This document shows positions 20,458 through 34,112 of a stretch of 64,000 nt of DNA, in pieces. Positions within the stretch are counted from its first letter, which is position 1. Every line of letters starts with the position of its first letter. Source of the DNA: Chamaecrista fasciculata (taxonomy: Eukaryota > Streptophyta > Magnoliopsida > Fabales > Fabaceae); the NCBI GenBank assembly GCA_003254925.1, contig QANZ01039167.1, positions 186,001 through 250,000 of the forward strand, given 5' to 3'. The translations under genes were made by a program, and so were the position numbers. Below the pieces are notes generated by a model. The model saw only the letters and a list, made by a program, of their open reading frames with translations, was not told the DNA's origin and ran no database searches.

Positions 20458-22961
20458 TCAAGGAGAAGCAGGGGGGTTCCCTGGGCTTCTAGGTGGGAAC
20501 AATGGAGGCAAAGGAGGGAAGATTGAAAGTGGTGGTGGTGGCGGTGGCGGAGACGGAGTCAAGCCCGGAATTGGTGGCAGATGGAACAGCGGTGATGGTG
20601 GTGAAGGCGGAGGCTGAAATGGGTTTGGAATGAGTGGTGGTGGGCTTGGTGGCTGAAATGGGTTAGGAATGAGAGGTGCAGGTGGAGGCTGAAATGGGTT
20701 TGGAATTAGAGGAGGAGGTTGAAGTGGGTTTGGAATCAATGGTGGAGGCTCAAATGGGTTAGGAATCAAAGGAGGAAATAGAGGAGGAAAGATGGATTTT
20801 TCATCAGAAAACTTGGGTTTATTAGAGTCTGCAGATTTTTTCTGTGTTTGTGGTAATGGTGTTTCTGTGTTAGGAGGAAGAGGAGGGAGTTTTGGCAATG
20901 GTGGAAGATCAGGTGTTGCAGGAACTGGAGGAAGAGGCACAGGAACATCAGGAAGAGGCACATTAGGAAGAGGAGGAACAGGTAAATTAGGAAGAGGAGG
21001 AATAGGTAAATCAGGAAGAGGAGGAAGAGGCACAGGTAAATCAGGAAGAAGAGGTAAAGTTGATTTTTCATCAGAAAATTGAGGTTTCTTAGAGTCTAGA
21101 GCTTTTTTTTGTGTTGGTGGTAATGGAATTCCTATGGTAGGAGGAAGAGGAGGGAGTTTTGGCAATGGTGGAAGATCAGGTGTTGCAGGAAGAGGAGGAA
21201 GAGGCACAGGCACATCAGGAAGAGGAGGCACAGGCACATTAGGAAGAGGAGGAACAGGTAAACTAGGAAGAGGAGGAATAGGCAAATCAGGAAGAGGAGG
21301 AAGTGGTACAGGTAAATCAGGAAGAAGAGGTAAAGTTGATTTTTCATCAGAAAATTGAGGTTTCTTAGAGTCTAGAGCTTTTTTATGTGTTGGTGGTAAT
21401 GGAATTCCTGTGGTAGGAGGAAGAAGAGGAGGAAGTTTTGGCAATGGTGGAAGGTCAGGTATTTCAGGAATAGGAGGTATAGGTAAATTAGGAAGAGGAG
21501 GCATAGGAATATCAGGAAGAGGAGGAAGTGGAGGAAGTGGTACAGGAAGAGGAGGCAAAGTTGCTTTTTCATCAGAAAATTGAGGTTTCTTAGAGTCTAG
21601 AGCTTTAATCTGTGTTGGTGGTAATGGGATTCCTGTGGTAGGAGGAAGAAGAGGAGGAAGCTTTGGCAATGGTGGAAGATCAGGTGTTGCAGGAAGAGGA
21701 GGAAGAGGCACAGGCACATCAGGAAGAGGAGGCACAGGCACATTAGGAAGAGGAGGAACAGGTAAATTAGGAAGAGGAGGAATAGGTAAATCAGGAAGAG
21801 GAGGAAGTGGTACAGGTAAATCAGGAAGAAGAGGTAAAGTTGATTTTTCATCAGAAAACTGAGGTTTCTTAGAGTCTAGAGCTTTTCTCTGTGTTGATAG
21901 TGTGAACACCGCATTTGATCCGGACCTTTGTATAACAGGTGGTAATGGAATTCCTGTGGTTGGAGGAAGAGGAGGAAGTTTTGGTAATGGTGGAAGCTCA
22001 GGTACTGGAGGAAGAGGCACAGGTATATCAGGAAGTGGGGGCAAAGGAACATTAGGAAGAGGAGGTAATGGTAAATCAAGAAGAGGTGGAAGAGGCACAT
22101 TAGGAAGAGGAGGTAAAAGTGACTTTTCACCAGAAAACTGAGGTTTTTTGGAGTCAAATTGCTTTGTGTTCTGATGAATACTGTTTGGTTTGTGGTCACA
22201 GATATGTGGCTTCTGAAGTGGCTTGAATGAGAAAAGGCCAGCAGAGAAAGTGTGTTCACTATGGCTTCTTGACTTGAGACTCAATGAGGAAGAAGTTGCT
22301 GATGATGATGCCACTGAACAGTGAGGCTCACTACTCTTTATCAGTTTCACACTACAACCTTTGATCCTCCTCACATGTTTGCTCACTGAAAATGGAAGCT
22401 CAACTTTGAACTCCCCATTCTCATTAGTCCTCACTACTTCCCTCCATGGCTTTGAATTCCCATCTTTGCATTCCACAGAAACTGATGCATCTGCACAAAA
22501 ACAGCACACAACATAATGACTCAAGAGTTTAAGACCCTCCTAAGGTATATGTATACAATTAACTAATATTTCGGTCCCTGAAAGATTAAAATACACAAAT
22601 TAGTCCCTAAAAGGTTAAAACAATATACTCTTTAATCCCTGAAAGATTAAAATAATATATTATTTAATACATGAAAAGGACTAATAAATATATTGTTTTG
22701 ATATTTTAGGGACCGAGTGTCAGCTCAATGATACTCTCTATGTATATATGTATGTATAAGTATTTTTGAACCTGAAATGAAGTGGCTGGTCCTTGAGAAA
22801 CCCTGCAGAAAGCAAGTATCACAGTAGACAGAGCCAACAACAAAAGTTGGAAGAAGCTTCTTGCCATGGCTTCTGCCCTGTGAGAAGCTACATAGAGTGA
22901 GATTGAGAATCAGAAACACTAGAAACCAAGAAGACATTCTTTGTTGATCCATTTCTCTCAA
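20458..22961 (-). CDS. Secreted Ole e 1-domain proline-rich (extensin-like) protein
   Basis: Two exons: 22961-22772 and 22490-20458, joined across a GT-AG intron (donor CAG/GTTCAA, acceptor TTTTTGTGCAG/A). Coding length is 2,223 nt, 740 residues. The N-terminus has a hydrophobic signal peptide (SSWFLVFLILNLTLC); ATGs at 22961, 22952 and 22937 are all possible starts. Next comes a pollen Ole e 1 fold with conserved cysteines: VGSVYCDTC, SVSVECKDG, NENGEFKVELP, KGCSVKL. The rest is a long proline-rich region of six units headed by DSKKPQFSDEKS, filled with PPLPxLPxPPLP repeats. It ends in about five LIPNPFQPPP repeats and a poly-proline stretch. Proteins of this plan are cell-wall structural proteins; role and location are inferred from domain class. 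TATA-like sequence lies at about 22983-23007. The length of the repeat region is likely polymorphic. Confidence 0.85.
20796..22150 (-). repeat. Coding minisatellite in the proline-rich protein
   Basis: The block encoding the DSKKPQFSDEKS head recurs at about 20800, 21060, 21340, 21567, 21844 and 22130. Spacing is about 260-285 bp except the unit between 21340 and 21567, which is about 50 bp shorter. Every unit length change keeps the frame. The second and fourth units counted from the N-terminal side are nearly identical, which suggests unequal exchange or gene conversion within the array. Confidence 0.85.
22491..22771 (-). other. Intron of the proline-rich protein gene with an inserted repeat
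   Basis: GT-AG intron of 281 bp. About 22565-22720 contains repeated GGTCCCTGAAAGATTAAAAT-type phrases in opposite orientations, as in the small TIR elements elsewhere, so part of the intron is probably an inserted MITE remnant. Confidence 0.6.
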
Positions 22962-24145
22962 AGCTCAAGCTCTATGAATATGAGCATATATATACATATA
23001 TATATAATTGTAAACAAAAAGGCAAGGGTAAATGGTGAAAGCCCAAAACTTATCATCATTCCTTATCTTCTCATTGTCGTTTCTTACACAAACTTTCATG
23101 TATAAGCTTGCAAAAGTAGCCACAAATTCTGATGGGTAAGCTTTGAAAAATGCCAAATGCTACAGTTGGAGGCCCTGAGGGTTCACGAGACAAACAATGT
23201 AACCACATATTCTCCCAAGTTCATGACAACCCATTATAGAAAATATGGCATATTTTTTTAGACAACTTGGGACCTGTATAGATAAAACTAGTTATAAATT
23301 AATATATGTTCATGATTAACTAAATGTGTAGCTTTCTTTTTTAATCTTATCTTGATGTTCCTAACAGTTTTTTTAATGAGCTTTCTTCGGTTCACACTGA
23401 AACCAGACACGGAGACACCAAACAATTATAGAGTTGATACGTGTAATGTAAACACCATGTGAGGATTTTTGTATTCATGTGAGGACTGAAGCTTGATTTT
23501 GAAGTTCAGATTTTGCAGAGAATAGGGAAAGAATAAGAATCTTGGAAAATGTTTGTGAAATAATGATGATTCCGATAATACTTAGTATATATTAATGTAT
23601 TTTAATACTTGTCTTATTTCATTTTAAAAATTGCTTTAATGTTTCCTACTTCTAAAGAAATTGATGAACTGTGCCAAGAGATACTCTTGAGGGAAAACCT
23701 GCAGGGATTAAAAACAGGCCAATTTTTTTTAATTATTATTAATAGTATGAATATCTGATAATGCATATAAAGTAAAATTATTATTTATTCAATGGAATAA
23801 TTTTCAACCCTTTTCTCTATTCTTATAGTAATGTTGGCCACCATGTTTTTCAAAACTGACAAAAAATTAAATATATTTTTTTTGCTGACTATGTATAGTT
23901 TAATTAAAACAGTTCATTGTAATTAATTAATTAACAGCTTAACTAGAAGCAGGTGTTTTACAGAGTGAATATTATAATTAAGGTTAACATGTTGAATTCC
24001 AAATAATTTAATTTGTAAACTTTATAAAAGTAAGCAAAAAAAGGCGGTTTCATGAATGTCTCCTTAGACATAGAAGTTAGAACCGTGAATTATATAGGTG
24101 GGCTTACTGTTTAGAAGGTTCCCAAGTGAATCCATTAATTTGTCC

Positions 24146-24184
<39 letters not shown>

Positions 24185-24581
24185 GTTCTTTGTATATCTT
24201 TGTTATAAAAGTTATCTTATTATAAGGTTTTTTTTTATATTCTCTGATTCTCATTCTTCTTTAAACAGTCTTTTATGTTACTTTTTGTTATATATAATTT
24301 GTTATGAAAAAAAATGTTTTACAAGTATCTTATTTTATTAATAAACCTCATAATAAATATAAAATGTATAAAAAAATTTATATAAGTTTATGATCATGGG
24401 TAAAATATTACAATTCACATTAGGATTGTTTTATTTGTATTCAGAGTTAAACTCATACCCAAATTTGAATATTGGATGTTAAAATAAATTTTTACATATC
24501 ATATAATTCAATATTATTATATATTTCAATGGTATGTCGTGATTTTATTGAGCTTAATTAAATGATTTAGCTAAAACCTAA
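22962..24581. other. Upstream region of the proline-rich protein gene and AT-rich spacer
   Basis: The first few hundred bases should hold the promoter. A TA microsatellite lies at about 24155-24182. I see no further gene or clear transposon end. Confidence 0.5.
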
Positions 24582-24776
24582 TTTTTTTTGGAAGAACATT
24601 TTAGTTGAGTTGGACCTCGGTCCCTGGGGGCTCAAGGCTAAAGTATGTTGCTAAGTTCTATAAACACTTATAAAGACATTTACATATCACTTACCAATAA
24701 GATTTTTGCCTCGATAACAGAAATCGAACTCACGACCTTGTGGATTATGAATCAACTTTTTATCAATTAGGCCTGG
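24582..24776 (-). mobile_element. Putative tRNA-derived SINE
   Basis: On the minus strand the 5' part has an A-box-like segment (TTGATAAAAAGTTGATTC). About 20 bases later comes a good B box (GGTCGTGAGTTCGATTTC), and the element ends about 190 bp on in a short A run (complement of 24582-24589). This is the plan of plant tRNA-derived SINEs. No convincing target duplication was found. Confidence 0.45.
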
Positions 24777-26863
24777 CATGTATATTTTCTTGGCTTTTGA
24801 ATTAACATGATTAATTCTTGTAAGCTTATTAAAATTGAAATCAAATTGAAGCTAACTTGAAGGATTTATTCACAATCAAGAAGTAAGGAAATGACTGAAG
24901 ATTGCATCAAATTAAACCATTTTATCTTTTTGATCTTTAAATTCTTGAATTAGGTTTACCAAATGAGAGGATGAACATTGTATAAGAGAATGAACCGAAT
25001 TAGGTTTACAAAAATGATTGGAGAGGTAATTGTCAGAGTGAGAATGTAGGAAGTCACTATCTTCACGGGTTCACAAAACCTTCACGGACGAGTGTCTATC
25101 AAAGAGGGCCCATGAATTGAATTAAAGACATTCTGAATTCTAGTGCCTTCAAAAATTTGAGTTACAAAAAATAAATAAATATTATCTTTATATAATAAAA
25201 TATTACAACAACAATATAACAATCAAAGTCTAATGTGATCATGGGAATCAACTGGTATTAACGTGTTTTATCTTTGTATATTATAAAATATTAAATTAAA
25301 AATAAATAATTGTTTCATATTTTTTTTAAAAAAAATTCAAGTAGTCACTTAACTTTTATTCTCACAATCTACTATTAATTCAGTTACTATTTTATATAAT
25401 AATTTGATTTTTTTAGAAAAAAGTATTTATATTTATTGTAAGTATTATATAATTTAGAGGTCAGTTACAAAACTTCAAAATTATATTTAAGGATACGTTG
25501 TATTTGGAAAAACATGTGGCTCAGTGACTCACAACGCCACCAATTAATTGAACATTCTTGGAATTCCTACGTCATAGGCTCATAGGCTTACAAATTCGCA
25601 GAAAAGCTAAGGATCAATGCTTCTAAACTCCGGATTTGAACTAGAGATTATTTTGGTAATTTGCAGCAAAAGAATAAATTAAAGGACTTGGAATTTAAGC
25701 TTGCTTACCTCCAAGTCACATGCACAAAGTTAGATCCTCTGCATTTTGGCACTCCTGAAGTTCTCTGGAGATGATTGCTCCCTCACAGGCCAATATCTTT
25801 GGGTGAAAACATGGCGTTTTTCACATGGATTGCCATGTGTCAACAAAATAATGAAAGAGATGAAATTGAATGGCCACACATTCTCCAAATGCAGAGAAAT
25901 TTAGAGGAGGCTAAGATGTCTGGAGATATGTAAATTTGATTCGAATCCTTTGATCAATCTAAGAATTTTATTTAGTGAGTCATATGTAAATTTTTCTCGT
26001 ATATTCTCAAAGAAGTCTAGAGATATTCCTTGACCTGAGTGAGATACTGGTGTTTACCCTCACTTAAACTTTTTTTTTTTTTTATTGAAAAAAAAAACTA
26101 AGTGACAACCAAGCAGAGTTGTTGAACATACCAATCACAAAGTTGGAGGTGGAGATTGTAGTTTTCCAAATGGACCAGATGGATTCCCTGTGGAATTCTA
26201 CTGAACAATGTGGCATCAGCTTGAACAAGATGTCTACGGGTTAGTTGGTTCCTTCTTCAACAGGGAATATCTTTTAAAGGTTAATCAATGATATATTTTT
26301 AAGTAATTAAGTTCAAGGAAATTAAACTTAATTGCTTGAACCATAAACAGAATTATTCTAGCTCCCCAATCAAGATGTCAATGAAAATTGGAAAGACTAG
26401 TGAGAAGGCAGACAATTAAAAACACTTAAACTCATCTCATGCAGATAAAGTTTTCACAGAAAGTCACAAACAACAAAAAATGCATTAAACATAAATTCCC
26501 CCCCAAGATTAGCAGCCAAACAATCAATACCACAAATAAACTCTACAGTCAGATGACATTGCCCTTCAGAGGTATTAATCACATGCACCAAAAAGATCTA
26601 AAATGACCTATTACAAATTAAATCCTTATGAAGGAAAATAATTTTTTTTTTTTAAAAAAAAAAAGAAAACTTTACAAATGAAATTAACACGCACGGTAAG
26701 ATTTTTTTTTAATTGTACACAATACAACTATCATGATTCATGAAGACTGCAGCCACTTTCCTATCCCAATGGAGAAAAAACACTGACAGATATGGCTGTT
26801 TACTCTACGTGGGGAATGTATCAAACAATGCCACATGAGGAGAGTTTGACATGATAAATTCAT
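24777..26863. other. AT-rich spacer and 3' flank of AUG5
   Basis: Contains a long T run followed by an A run near 26068-26098 and further A/T homopolymers near 26640-26665. A short plus-strand stretch near 25810 reads MAFFTWIA, reminiscent of the zinc-binding tail of LINE reverse transcriptases, but it is too short to call. The part next to 26864 should be the 3' untranslated region of AUG5. Confidence 0.45.
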
Positions 26864-29800
26864 TTACAATAGCTCCTTATCATAAAATGCAAGAAGCTGC
26901 TTCACGTGATTATTCCAGGTAGCCACGTTTTGCCCATCAACTGCAACCCAGTCAACAACAGTCGATGCCGGTTGCTCCCACCACTCGTCAAGCTGCAATT
27001 GCAGTCACAATTCAAAACTTTAGTGAATCTACAGCTCAGATTACCATTATAGAAAAACATGGAATTCAACTAATCTCAAGTAGCCTGAGATCCTTCTCTA
27101 AAAGGCATTTTCTTTATTATACCACATGAAAATTAGTCACATGCATAGCATGTGTTGTGTCAAAGAGAAAAAAAGATTATGTAGAAATCTTAGGAGATCG
27201 GAAGACAGTTATAATCTAGAAAAGCATATCATGGATTAGAAAACAAAAAAAATGCAGCAAAATAGGAACGGGAGCAAGAAAGACTGGTAGGGGAAAATAT
27301 ATGGCAAATTATTTAGCTTCTGGCAGCGAGCACAAACTGAATTTTCTTTCCCTGGTTTGATAATGTGGTTGTTTTCTTTATTTAAACATCTATGAAGTAG
27401 TGTATATAGGACATGTTCCCTGGCCACTTCTCAATAAAACGTCGCATGATAAGAGTAATAATAGTAGTTGCTCACCAATCCCCTGACATATTTGCATTCT
27501 TCCAAGCTTTTTTGAGCATTCAAAACTGCAGTCTTAAGTTCAGGCAACCATTTATCCATGACAGTTTTCTCTTGTTCTGCTGCCAAATTCAAAGAAAAAT
27601 TTGTCGTCCTGGAGCATGATATCAAATGTCATTAGGTAAGAATGGAAGCTTTCCACAAATTCCCAAAAATCATATCTATGTTCTCTAGCATAATCCATAT
27701 ATCTTTGACCAAGTTATAATCAGGGAAGATATTGCGAATTTTGAAGCAGACAAGATAGAGAACGTGGAAAATTGGAGATGACTAGGCCACAACATTAAAA
27801 AAAATAAAATCTCTTACATAAATTGGAAGAAATGGTATCATCATTTTATGGTAGAATATCCAATAGGAAAATAATGACTGAGATCACAGTTGTTCAGATT
27901 TACCTTTCATACTCTTGTTGAACTCGATAAGCATGGTTCAACAGCGCATGACCACTTTCAATGAGATCTTGTCGAATATGGACAAGATTAATTGCCTTTA
28001 ATAAGTCTTCCAAAACACTAGCTTCAGAACCACGGAGTTTCAAACAGAACTCTAGGGACTCCAGCACTGATGCTAGACCAGCATCTGATCCGCCTAAACC
28101 TATCCAAGTAACAAGAAAAAGAATTCACATATTATAACAGCTTTTAACCTGTGTGAATGCAAGTAACACAAAAGGATTTATTATATTCTTCCAAATTCAA
28201 GAAAATGAAATAAGACAATGCAGTAGGATATAAATTTGAATCTCAAAATAAAATGATATCTTTCATTTAGCTTCGTTTCATTCTACAACTGCATTCCATA
28301 TATTACAGTCATGTTTGATCCTTCAGAATTACAATTTCATTATGTAAGTCGTATTAGTACTCACTCTACTAAGTTGCTTTCAACATTTTTAAAATAATAG
28401 CCTGCTCTCAATCAAATATTGAAATATAAATATGGAGAGCCATACAATTCCCAAATCCCAAGAATAAAACTTCAACTTCATAAATAGTAGTTCTTTTTAC
28501 ATAGATATTGACTCTGACTACTGCACAGGAATTTCCAAACGCCATGTGAAATAAGGGAAAACTAGCCTTGGATGCTATGCTTAGAGAAACCAGTCATGAG
28601 GCCCTCTCTAAATGGTAATTTTGGAAACCTGTTAAGCTTATATAATCTGTTATGTTAGCTGCACATCATATAAATCCAGATAATATCACCTTATTCCCGT
28701 TCAATCTTATATGTCCAGTCAAATAGGCCCTAATATACTGCTGAGATGGGTATTTAAGAAAAAACAAGGATAAAATCTATTGCCTATGCTATAAACACAT
28801 AAAACTTTGCCATGAACAGCCATGGATTAAAATAAACGTTGGCTACATTATGTGGCATGACCTTGGGGCTTGCCCATTTAAGAGTTTATCACGTTAATTC
28901 ATCATGCACTTGCAAAACCAATCTATAAAACAAGATTCATGTCAAAGGAAAATCATTCTGGCAGAAGTAGTACAAAGAAAGATACATATTTCAAAGCCTA
29001 CCATAGATATACAACTGATCCAAACATGACACTTAAATTTCATATAAAGAATTATATACTTACCAGCAGGATACTGAAGGGCAGCTGATACACGACATAT
29101 TGATGGAATTGCTGAAGGATCTCGGGCACCAGCTCTTGTTGTCAAAATAGCCGCATTCATTTCGGCATTTGCAACAGCTTCCTGTCCAGTGGAGCCACTG
29201 GCACCCATGGCTTCAAGGAGTGCCTGAAGCAGAATTATTGAAGAGAAAACTTAGTTCAGGTACATCTAATTATATGACATCATTGATTATCAAATGCAAA
29301 TCTCTACACATCCCTCTCATGTGCAACTTCATCACAAGAACACCATTGTTGGTGACCTAAATTAAGTTCTAAACTCGGGAGTTCCTATTTTAACCAAATT
29401 TACACAATTTAACAACCGTCCCGTGATGATGAGAGATGGACCAGTCAAATGGGATCTCAACTGAGCTAAATTGATATTCCCATGGACTCAACATTGGAGA
29501 CTAATGTCTAACATGTAAAGAGACTATATAAATCAAACCCCAAGAACTAATAAATCTTTTTATGAAAGCTAATACAAATAACCTATTGTCTTTTGGATCA
29601 CTTTAAACCTGTGGGGAAGAAGGAAGCATGTAGAGGCTATTATCTGGACTCCGATAAAAAGTAGATACTTCTTTGTCAATAAGATCCTTTGCACTATTTG
29701 AAATCTCAACAACAACAGTACAGGCTGGAATTATAGTGCTTGATGCATACTCCCTTGCAGCTAATGGCTGCTGACTCCAATATGCAGCAGCATCCTGCAA

Positions 29801-32800
29801 ATATTAAAAAATAAGAATTAATTAAATCTGCTCATAATTGTTAGAAAATAAAAATTCAACAAGAAATTTCAAAATTGCTTTGCTTAATAAAAGTGAATAC
29901 CATCAACGCAAAGTTGGACGAAATTAGGTTGACTTTTCAAATATTCATAGTCCTTACACATCATAAATTTATGTAGCAATGCCACAAGAGCTAATCTATC
30001 ATCTCAAATAATAAAACCATGGGCGATCTAAGGATTGAAGCAAGGTGCTATAATAAACCAAGGATAAGAAGCTTCAAAGGATATCATAGTTATATTTCCG
30101 TATTACTACTGGTATAAACACTGAAACAATGAATGCAACATACCGTATTAGCCTTTAGCAGAGCAGTATATATTGTCTCAAGTTCTGATCTACGAGCATC
30201 AAACTCTTCAATCTTTTTCCACTTTTTTTTCAGAGAATCTTCAGCTTCTTTCCTTTCACCACACAACTTATTCAAGCGTTGTATTTCAGACATCAGGGTG
30301 TTTAAGCTTGCCTTTAAACCAGCCAATTCTCTTTCCTTGGCCCAAACCTCCAACTGAATTCCAGGAAGAAAAGTGAAGACAAGGCAGATGTTTGAGCAAG
30401 TAAATAAGTTATTTCCCCCTTAATGAAAATATAAATCCTTTCTTTCACTCCCTCCACCAATGATGATATAGTAAGGTTTCCTACCACTAAAAATTGAGTA
30501 ATTATGGAAAGCCAGTGTGAGAGAAAAAATATTCCTTTCCTAATTGAATTCAGAAAAAGGAAATAATATATTTCAAAGTTAAACATACCCGCAACTAGTC
30601 CATAATAACTAGTTAATCATAGATATACACAAAATCCCCTGGCTTAAAGAATTTCAGAATTTATTAATAGCATCAATTTTCAGAACCTTTTCCCAAGCTT
30701 TTCCAAATAGAGGTAGTAATTTGCTGTAATTTTTTATATAAAAATTAAAATAAAAAATTATTTGGAGAAAAAACCTCCAATTGCCGAAGGCTGCCAAGGT
30801 TCTGGGTGGTGCTTCCGATACCAATTGAGCGTGAAGAATTGTCACTGCCTCCATGAAGACGTTTAACAAGTTTCTGACACAAGTCCCTAGCTTCTGTGGC
30901 ATTGTTCAGTGCATCTTCAGTAGCCAAAAACTGCTGAACATGTGCTTTCTGTGAACACAGAGATAAGACATTAATTCAATGGCTCTACAAATAGAAACCA
31001 AAACTCAAAATAAAAAATAAAAGATAAATTATGATGCAAGGTTGCTATCAACACGCCATCAAGTTAAAGGAAACCTCCTTAATTAATTTACAAACAACCC
31101 TGAGGAATGAAGAGTAGTTTGAGAACAAAGTGAAAAGATGCAACAATGCATAAGATCAACCTGAGGACGAAGAACATAGTAATATAGCTAACCAGGTACA
31201 AAAAAGAGAAGAAGTTCAAAGTCCTCATAAAGATAAAGAATAAAGATGTTCGGAGGAAAAGGTACAAGCTTAAAGGAAAAAACAACTAGGAACACTTCTT
31301 TAGGAAGATAAAATTGAAAAATTAAGAAATGAAAGACCTGTCTCTCAAGAAGTTGATTCTGACTTCCTCCAGGAGTTACATCAACTCCTATTTTTCCGTT
31401 TCCACAAATTTGATACGGTAACGGAGAGCTTCCATCAGGAGAGGAAACATCCATGACTATGTTATTTTCATATTTGTACCTGATTGGGAAATGGAAGTGA
31501 GAATTGTGACCAATAGAACAATTAAACTTTTTTCAGATTATAAAGAAATCATACAGAACATTCGCGGAAAAAAAAAAGAAGATAAAACTATCCCTTACAT
31601 ATCACAAGGCATTGCGTGAGAGGTGCAGAACCAAAAGGGATATAACACAGGAACTCCGAAGATAAACTCTCAGTTTTTCTAATAAATAACAAAGATGAAA
31701 AAGGTAACTAAAAAATTAAATGACCATTCACAAATAGACTGAAGAAATTAAATATCAAACTTCACTACAATACTGATAAATATAAGATAGCACCCAATTA
31801 ACTTGATAATTAGTATCCTAATTTCATAATCCTAGTTTACTAATTATAATTAATGATATTTTTACTGATAATCTCTTTAGACCTCCATCATTAAAATACC
31901 CTAACATTCCAATTAACTGATAAATATCCTCATCATTCTGAATTCCTAATATTCTATCCTATCTCATTCCTCATAAAGCAAGTGGAGAGTGGAGGGTAGA
32001 AGAGTGTATGGAACCACATCTCTCAGAGTTGGATGCTTAAGTCTTTGTGTGTTATTTTCCACTTCACCATAACTGATTTTTGAGAAAGTTACAGTAGCAA
32101 AGAGTAATGAATTCAATACAAGGTTCCAAGTTCCAAATTCCAAAATTGGAACCATAGAGGCATTAACAAGAGTACCATCTGCACAAGAAGAGAAAAAATA
32201 ACATATTCGGATACCTCAAAGTCTCGGCATCTGCTCTTACATCAATCTTCTCAATTTCTCTGGAAATTAGACTTTTGATCCGAGCAGTGTATGCAGTAAC
32301 GGCTTGAAGCAATAGAGGAGGACTCTTGAGGCAATTCACAATAACAGTTCTAACCTCATCAGAAATTTCCCCATCAAAATCAAACCCCAACTTAGCTGCT
32401 TCTGATTGAGGATTCAAGTGAATACCACTTCCTTCATAAGCAGGAAAAGAGTTCCTTATTTTTTCGATCATATAAGCACCAAGAGTTTCACAAGCCTTTC
32501 TAATATTCCTTTCCCTTGTAGTCTCTATGAGAATAATGTCATCAGACGATTTACCGCTCTTAACAGTAGAATAGACAGCTTCCTTCTCATTTTTGGTACT
32601 AAAACTATTGATCATTTCAAAAGAAGAATCAACACCTGATCTTTGAGCGTCCCTCGCTTGATTGACATAGTAACAAAGACGCTTATGATATTCAGCAAAT
32701 ATTTTTGCAGCTTCATCACATTGTCGATCATATGCCTCTAACATAACTTGTTTGTGCCTGCACAATGGGTATAAATATTTCATCATTCCTCATTGAAGAA

Positions 32801-33713
32801 CTCCAGAACATCTGTACTTATTAATCATATCAAGCCAATCATATTAAGCACATTCTCTACTTTTCTCTTTTCTTTTTTCAGCTTTCTTTCAAACATCTCA
32901 TTGGCACCAAAACCTAGCTTAAACGTATGGCATTACAGCATAGAATAAAATATATATTTTCAGAAGCACGTGATTAGTTGTTACAAATCCAAGTAGCTGA
33001 ATCAAAGTTGTAATGATTTTCACTCATACTCCAAAATCCCAATCAACAAGATAATGCATACATTATTATCACTATGAGTGTGTTACACTGAAGATTCTCA
33101 TGATTTGGAGAAGCAGATAAATGGTAAGTCACCAAATTTTAGAAATAACAAACCACACATTCGGTAAATTATGCAAGGAGTGAAACCTGTAATTCGCCCG
33201 TTCATCAAGCATCCTCTTCCGCTCAGCCTCCTCCCTTGAAACCTCGAGCATCCTAGCTCTCAAATCCTTCCTCTGCCTCCTCACAATATTTCTCAACCTT
33301 TCAACCTCTTTCTCTGCCAAATCTCGCTCTTGCAACGCGGCCTCTCGAGTTTCCGCAGCACTCGAACTCTCACTCAATAGTCTATCCTTTTTCTTCCCTT
33401 TACTCTTTCCCTCTTCTTTTCCCGCCGCATTCACCAAACTACTACTAACACTAGTAGCACCATTATCCGCATCACCATGAACCGCGATGTTCCTCCGAAT
33501 ATTCTCCACAGTTTTCCCCGATTGCACGCGAGTTATCAAGAATTTCCAAACGGGTAACATGTTCCCACGGCAAATCTTCCGAAGCGACTCAACCGACGGC
33601 AAGTGCGATTTACTTGACGCACCATACTGAGCCAAAGGCCTATAGCCCATTTCCATCTCAAGCCATTGTAGTATCGCCTCAGGTTGAACCACTGAACTCG
33701 ACGAGCTCTGCAT
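26864..33713 (-). CDS. AUG5: AUGMIN subunit 5 (HAUS5-like), complete ten-exon gene
   Basis: Exons on the minus strand: 33713-33187, 32757-32215, 31479-31338, 30948-30775, 30353-30144, 29794-29609, 29223-29064, 28099-27904, 27608-27476, 26992-26864. All nine introns are GT-AG, and the summed coding length is exactly 2,400 nt, 799 residues plus stop; the Arabidopsis protein is about 796. Diagnostic stretches include [52 protein letters not shown] and [19 protein letters not shown]. There is heptad-rich coiled coil after residue 130 and in the middle ([18 protein letters not shown]). The C-terminus is [15 protein letters not shown]. Known role: augmin is an eight-subunit complex that recruits gamma-tubulin to existing microtubules and amplifies spindle, phragmoplast and cortical arrays. 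The gene looks intact. Confidence 0.95.
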
Positions 33714-34078
33714 TGCAAGTCCCAATTTCAAGCTTGGAAAATTGTGGATTCTGCGACTAACCTCGCATTGACTAGAAACGCCTGCAAGTTAGGGAAGTTG
33801 TTGAAACTGGTATTCTAAGTAGAAATCGCTTTTCTTCGATTTCTACTTAGAACTGAAAACGCCAATTCAATGATGGAGAGTGAATCAGCGAATCAGAAAG
33901 AGAGAAAAATGAACAAGAATCGCAGATCTAACAAATGCGGAGGATTCTGGCCGGCCGATTACAAAACTGTGTGTAATTTCCGTCGCTTGCAAAACTTGGG
34001 AGCACCGCTTTGTTCGTAGTTAAGTTGAAAATTGAATTCACGACTCAAAACTCAAATTTCATTTTCGTCCTTTCTATA

Positions 34079-34085
<7 letters not shown>
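33714..34085 (-). promoter_or_regulatory. 5' leader and proximal promoter of AUG5
   Basis: GC-richer sequence directly upstream of the ATG up to about 34020, then AT-rich DNA. The stretches at 33826-33855 contain two inverted copies of CTAAGTAGAAATCG-type sequence that could form a hairpin. No TATA box is obvious. Confidence 0.4.

Positions 34086-34112
<27 letters not shown>

Noticed and set aside
20792-22141. Glycine- and arginine-rich frames on the plus strand opposite the proline-rich gene
   Set aside because: They are the complement of CCN-rich proline codons, share the repeat period of the real gene and have no start context or domain.
24126-24341. Frame with an IYIYIYI run
   Set aside because: It is a translated TA microsatellite.
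25790-25930. MAFFTWIA stretch as a LINE reverse-transcriptase tail
   Set aside because: Only eight residues resemble the family and the following sequence does not.
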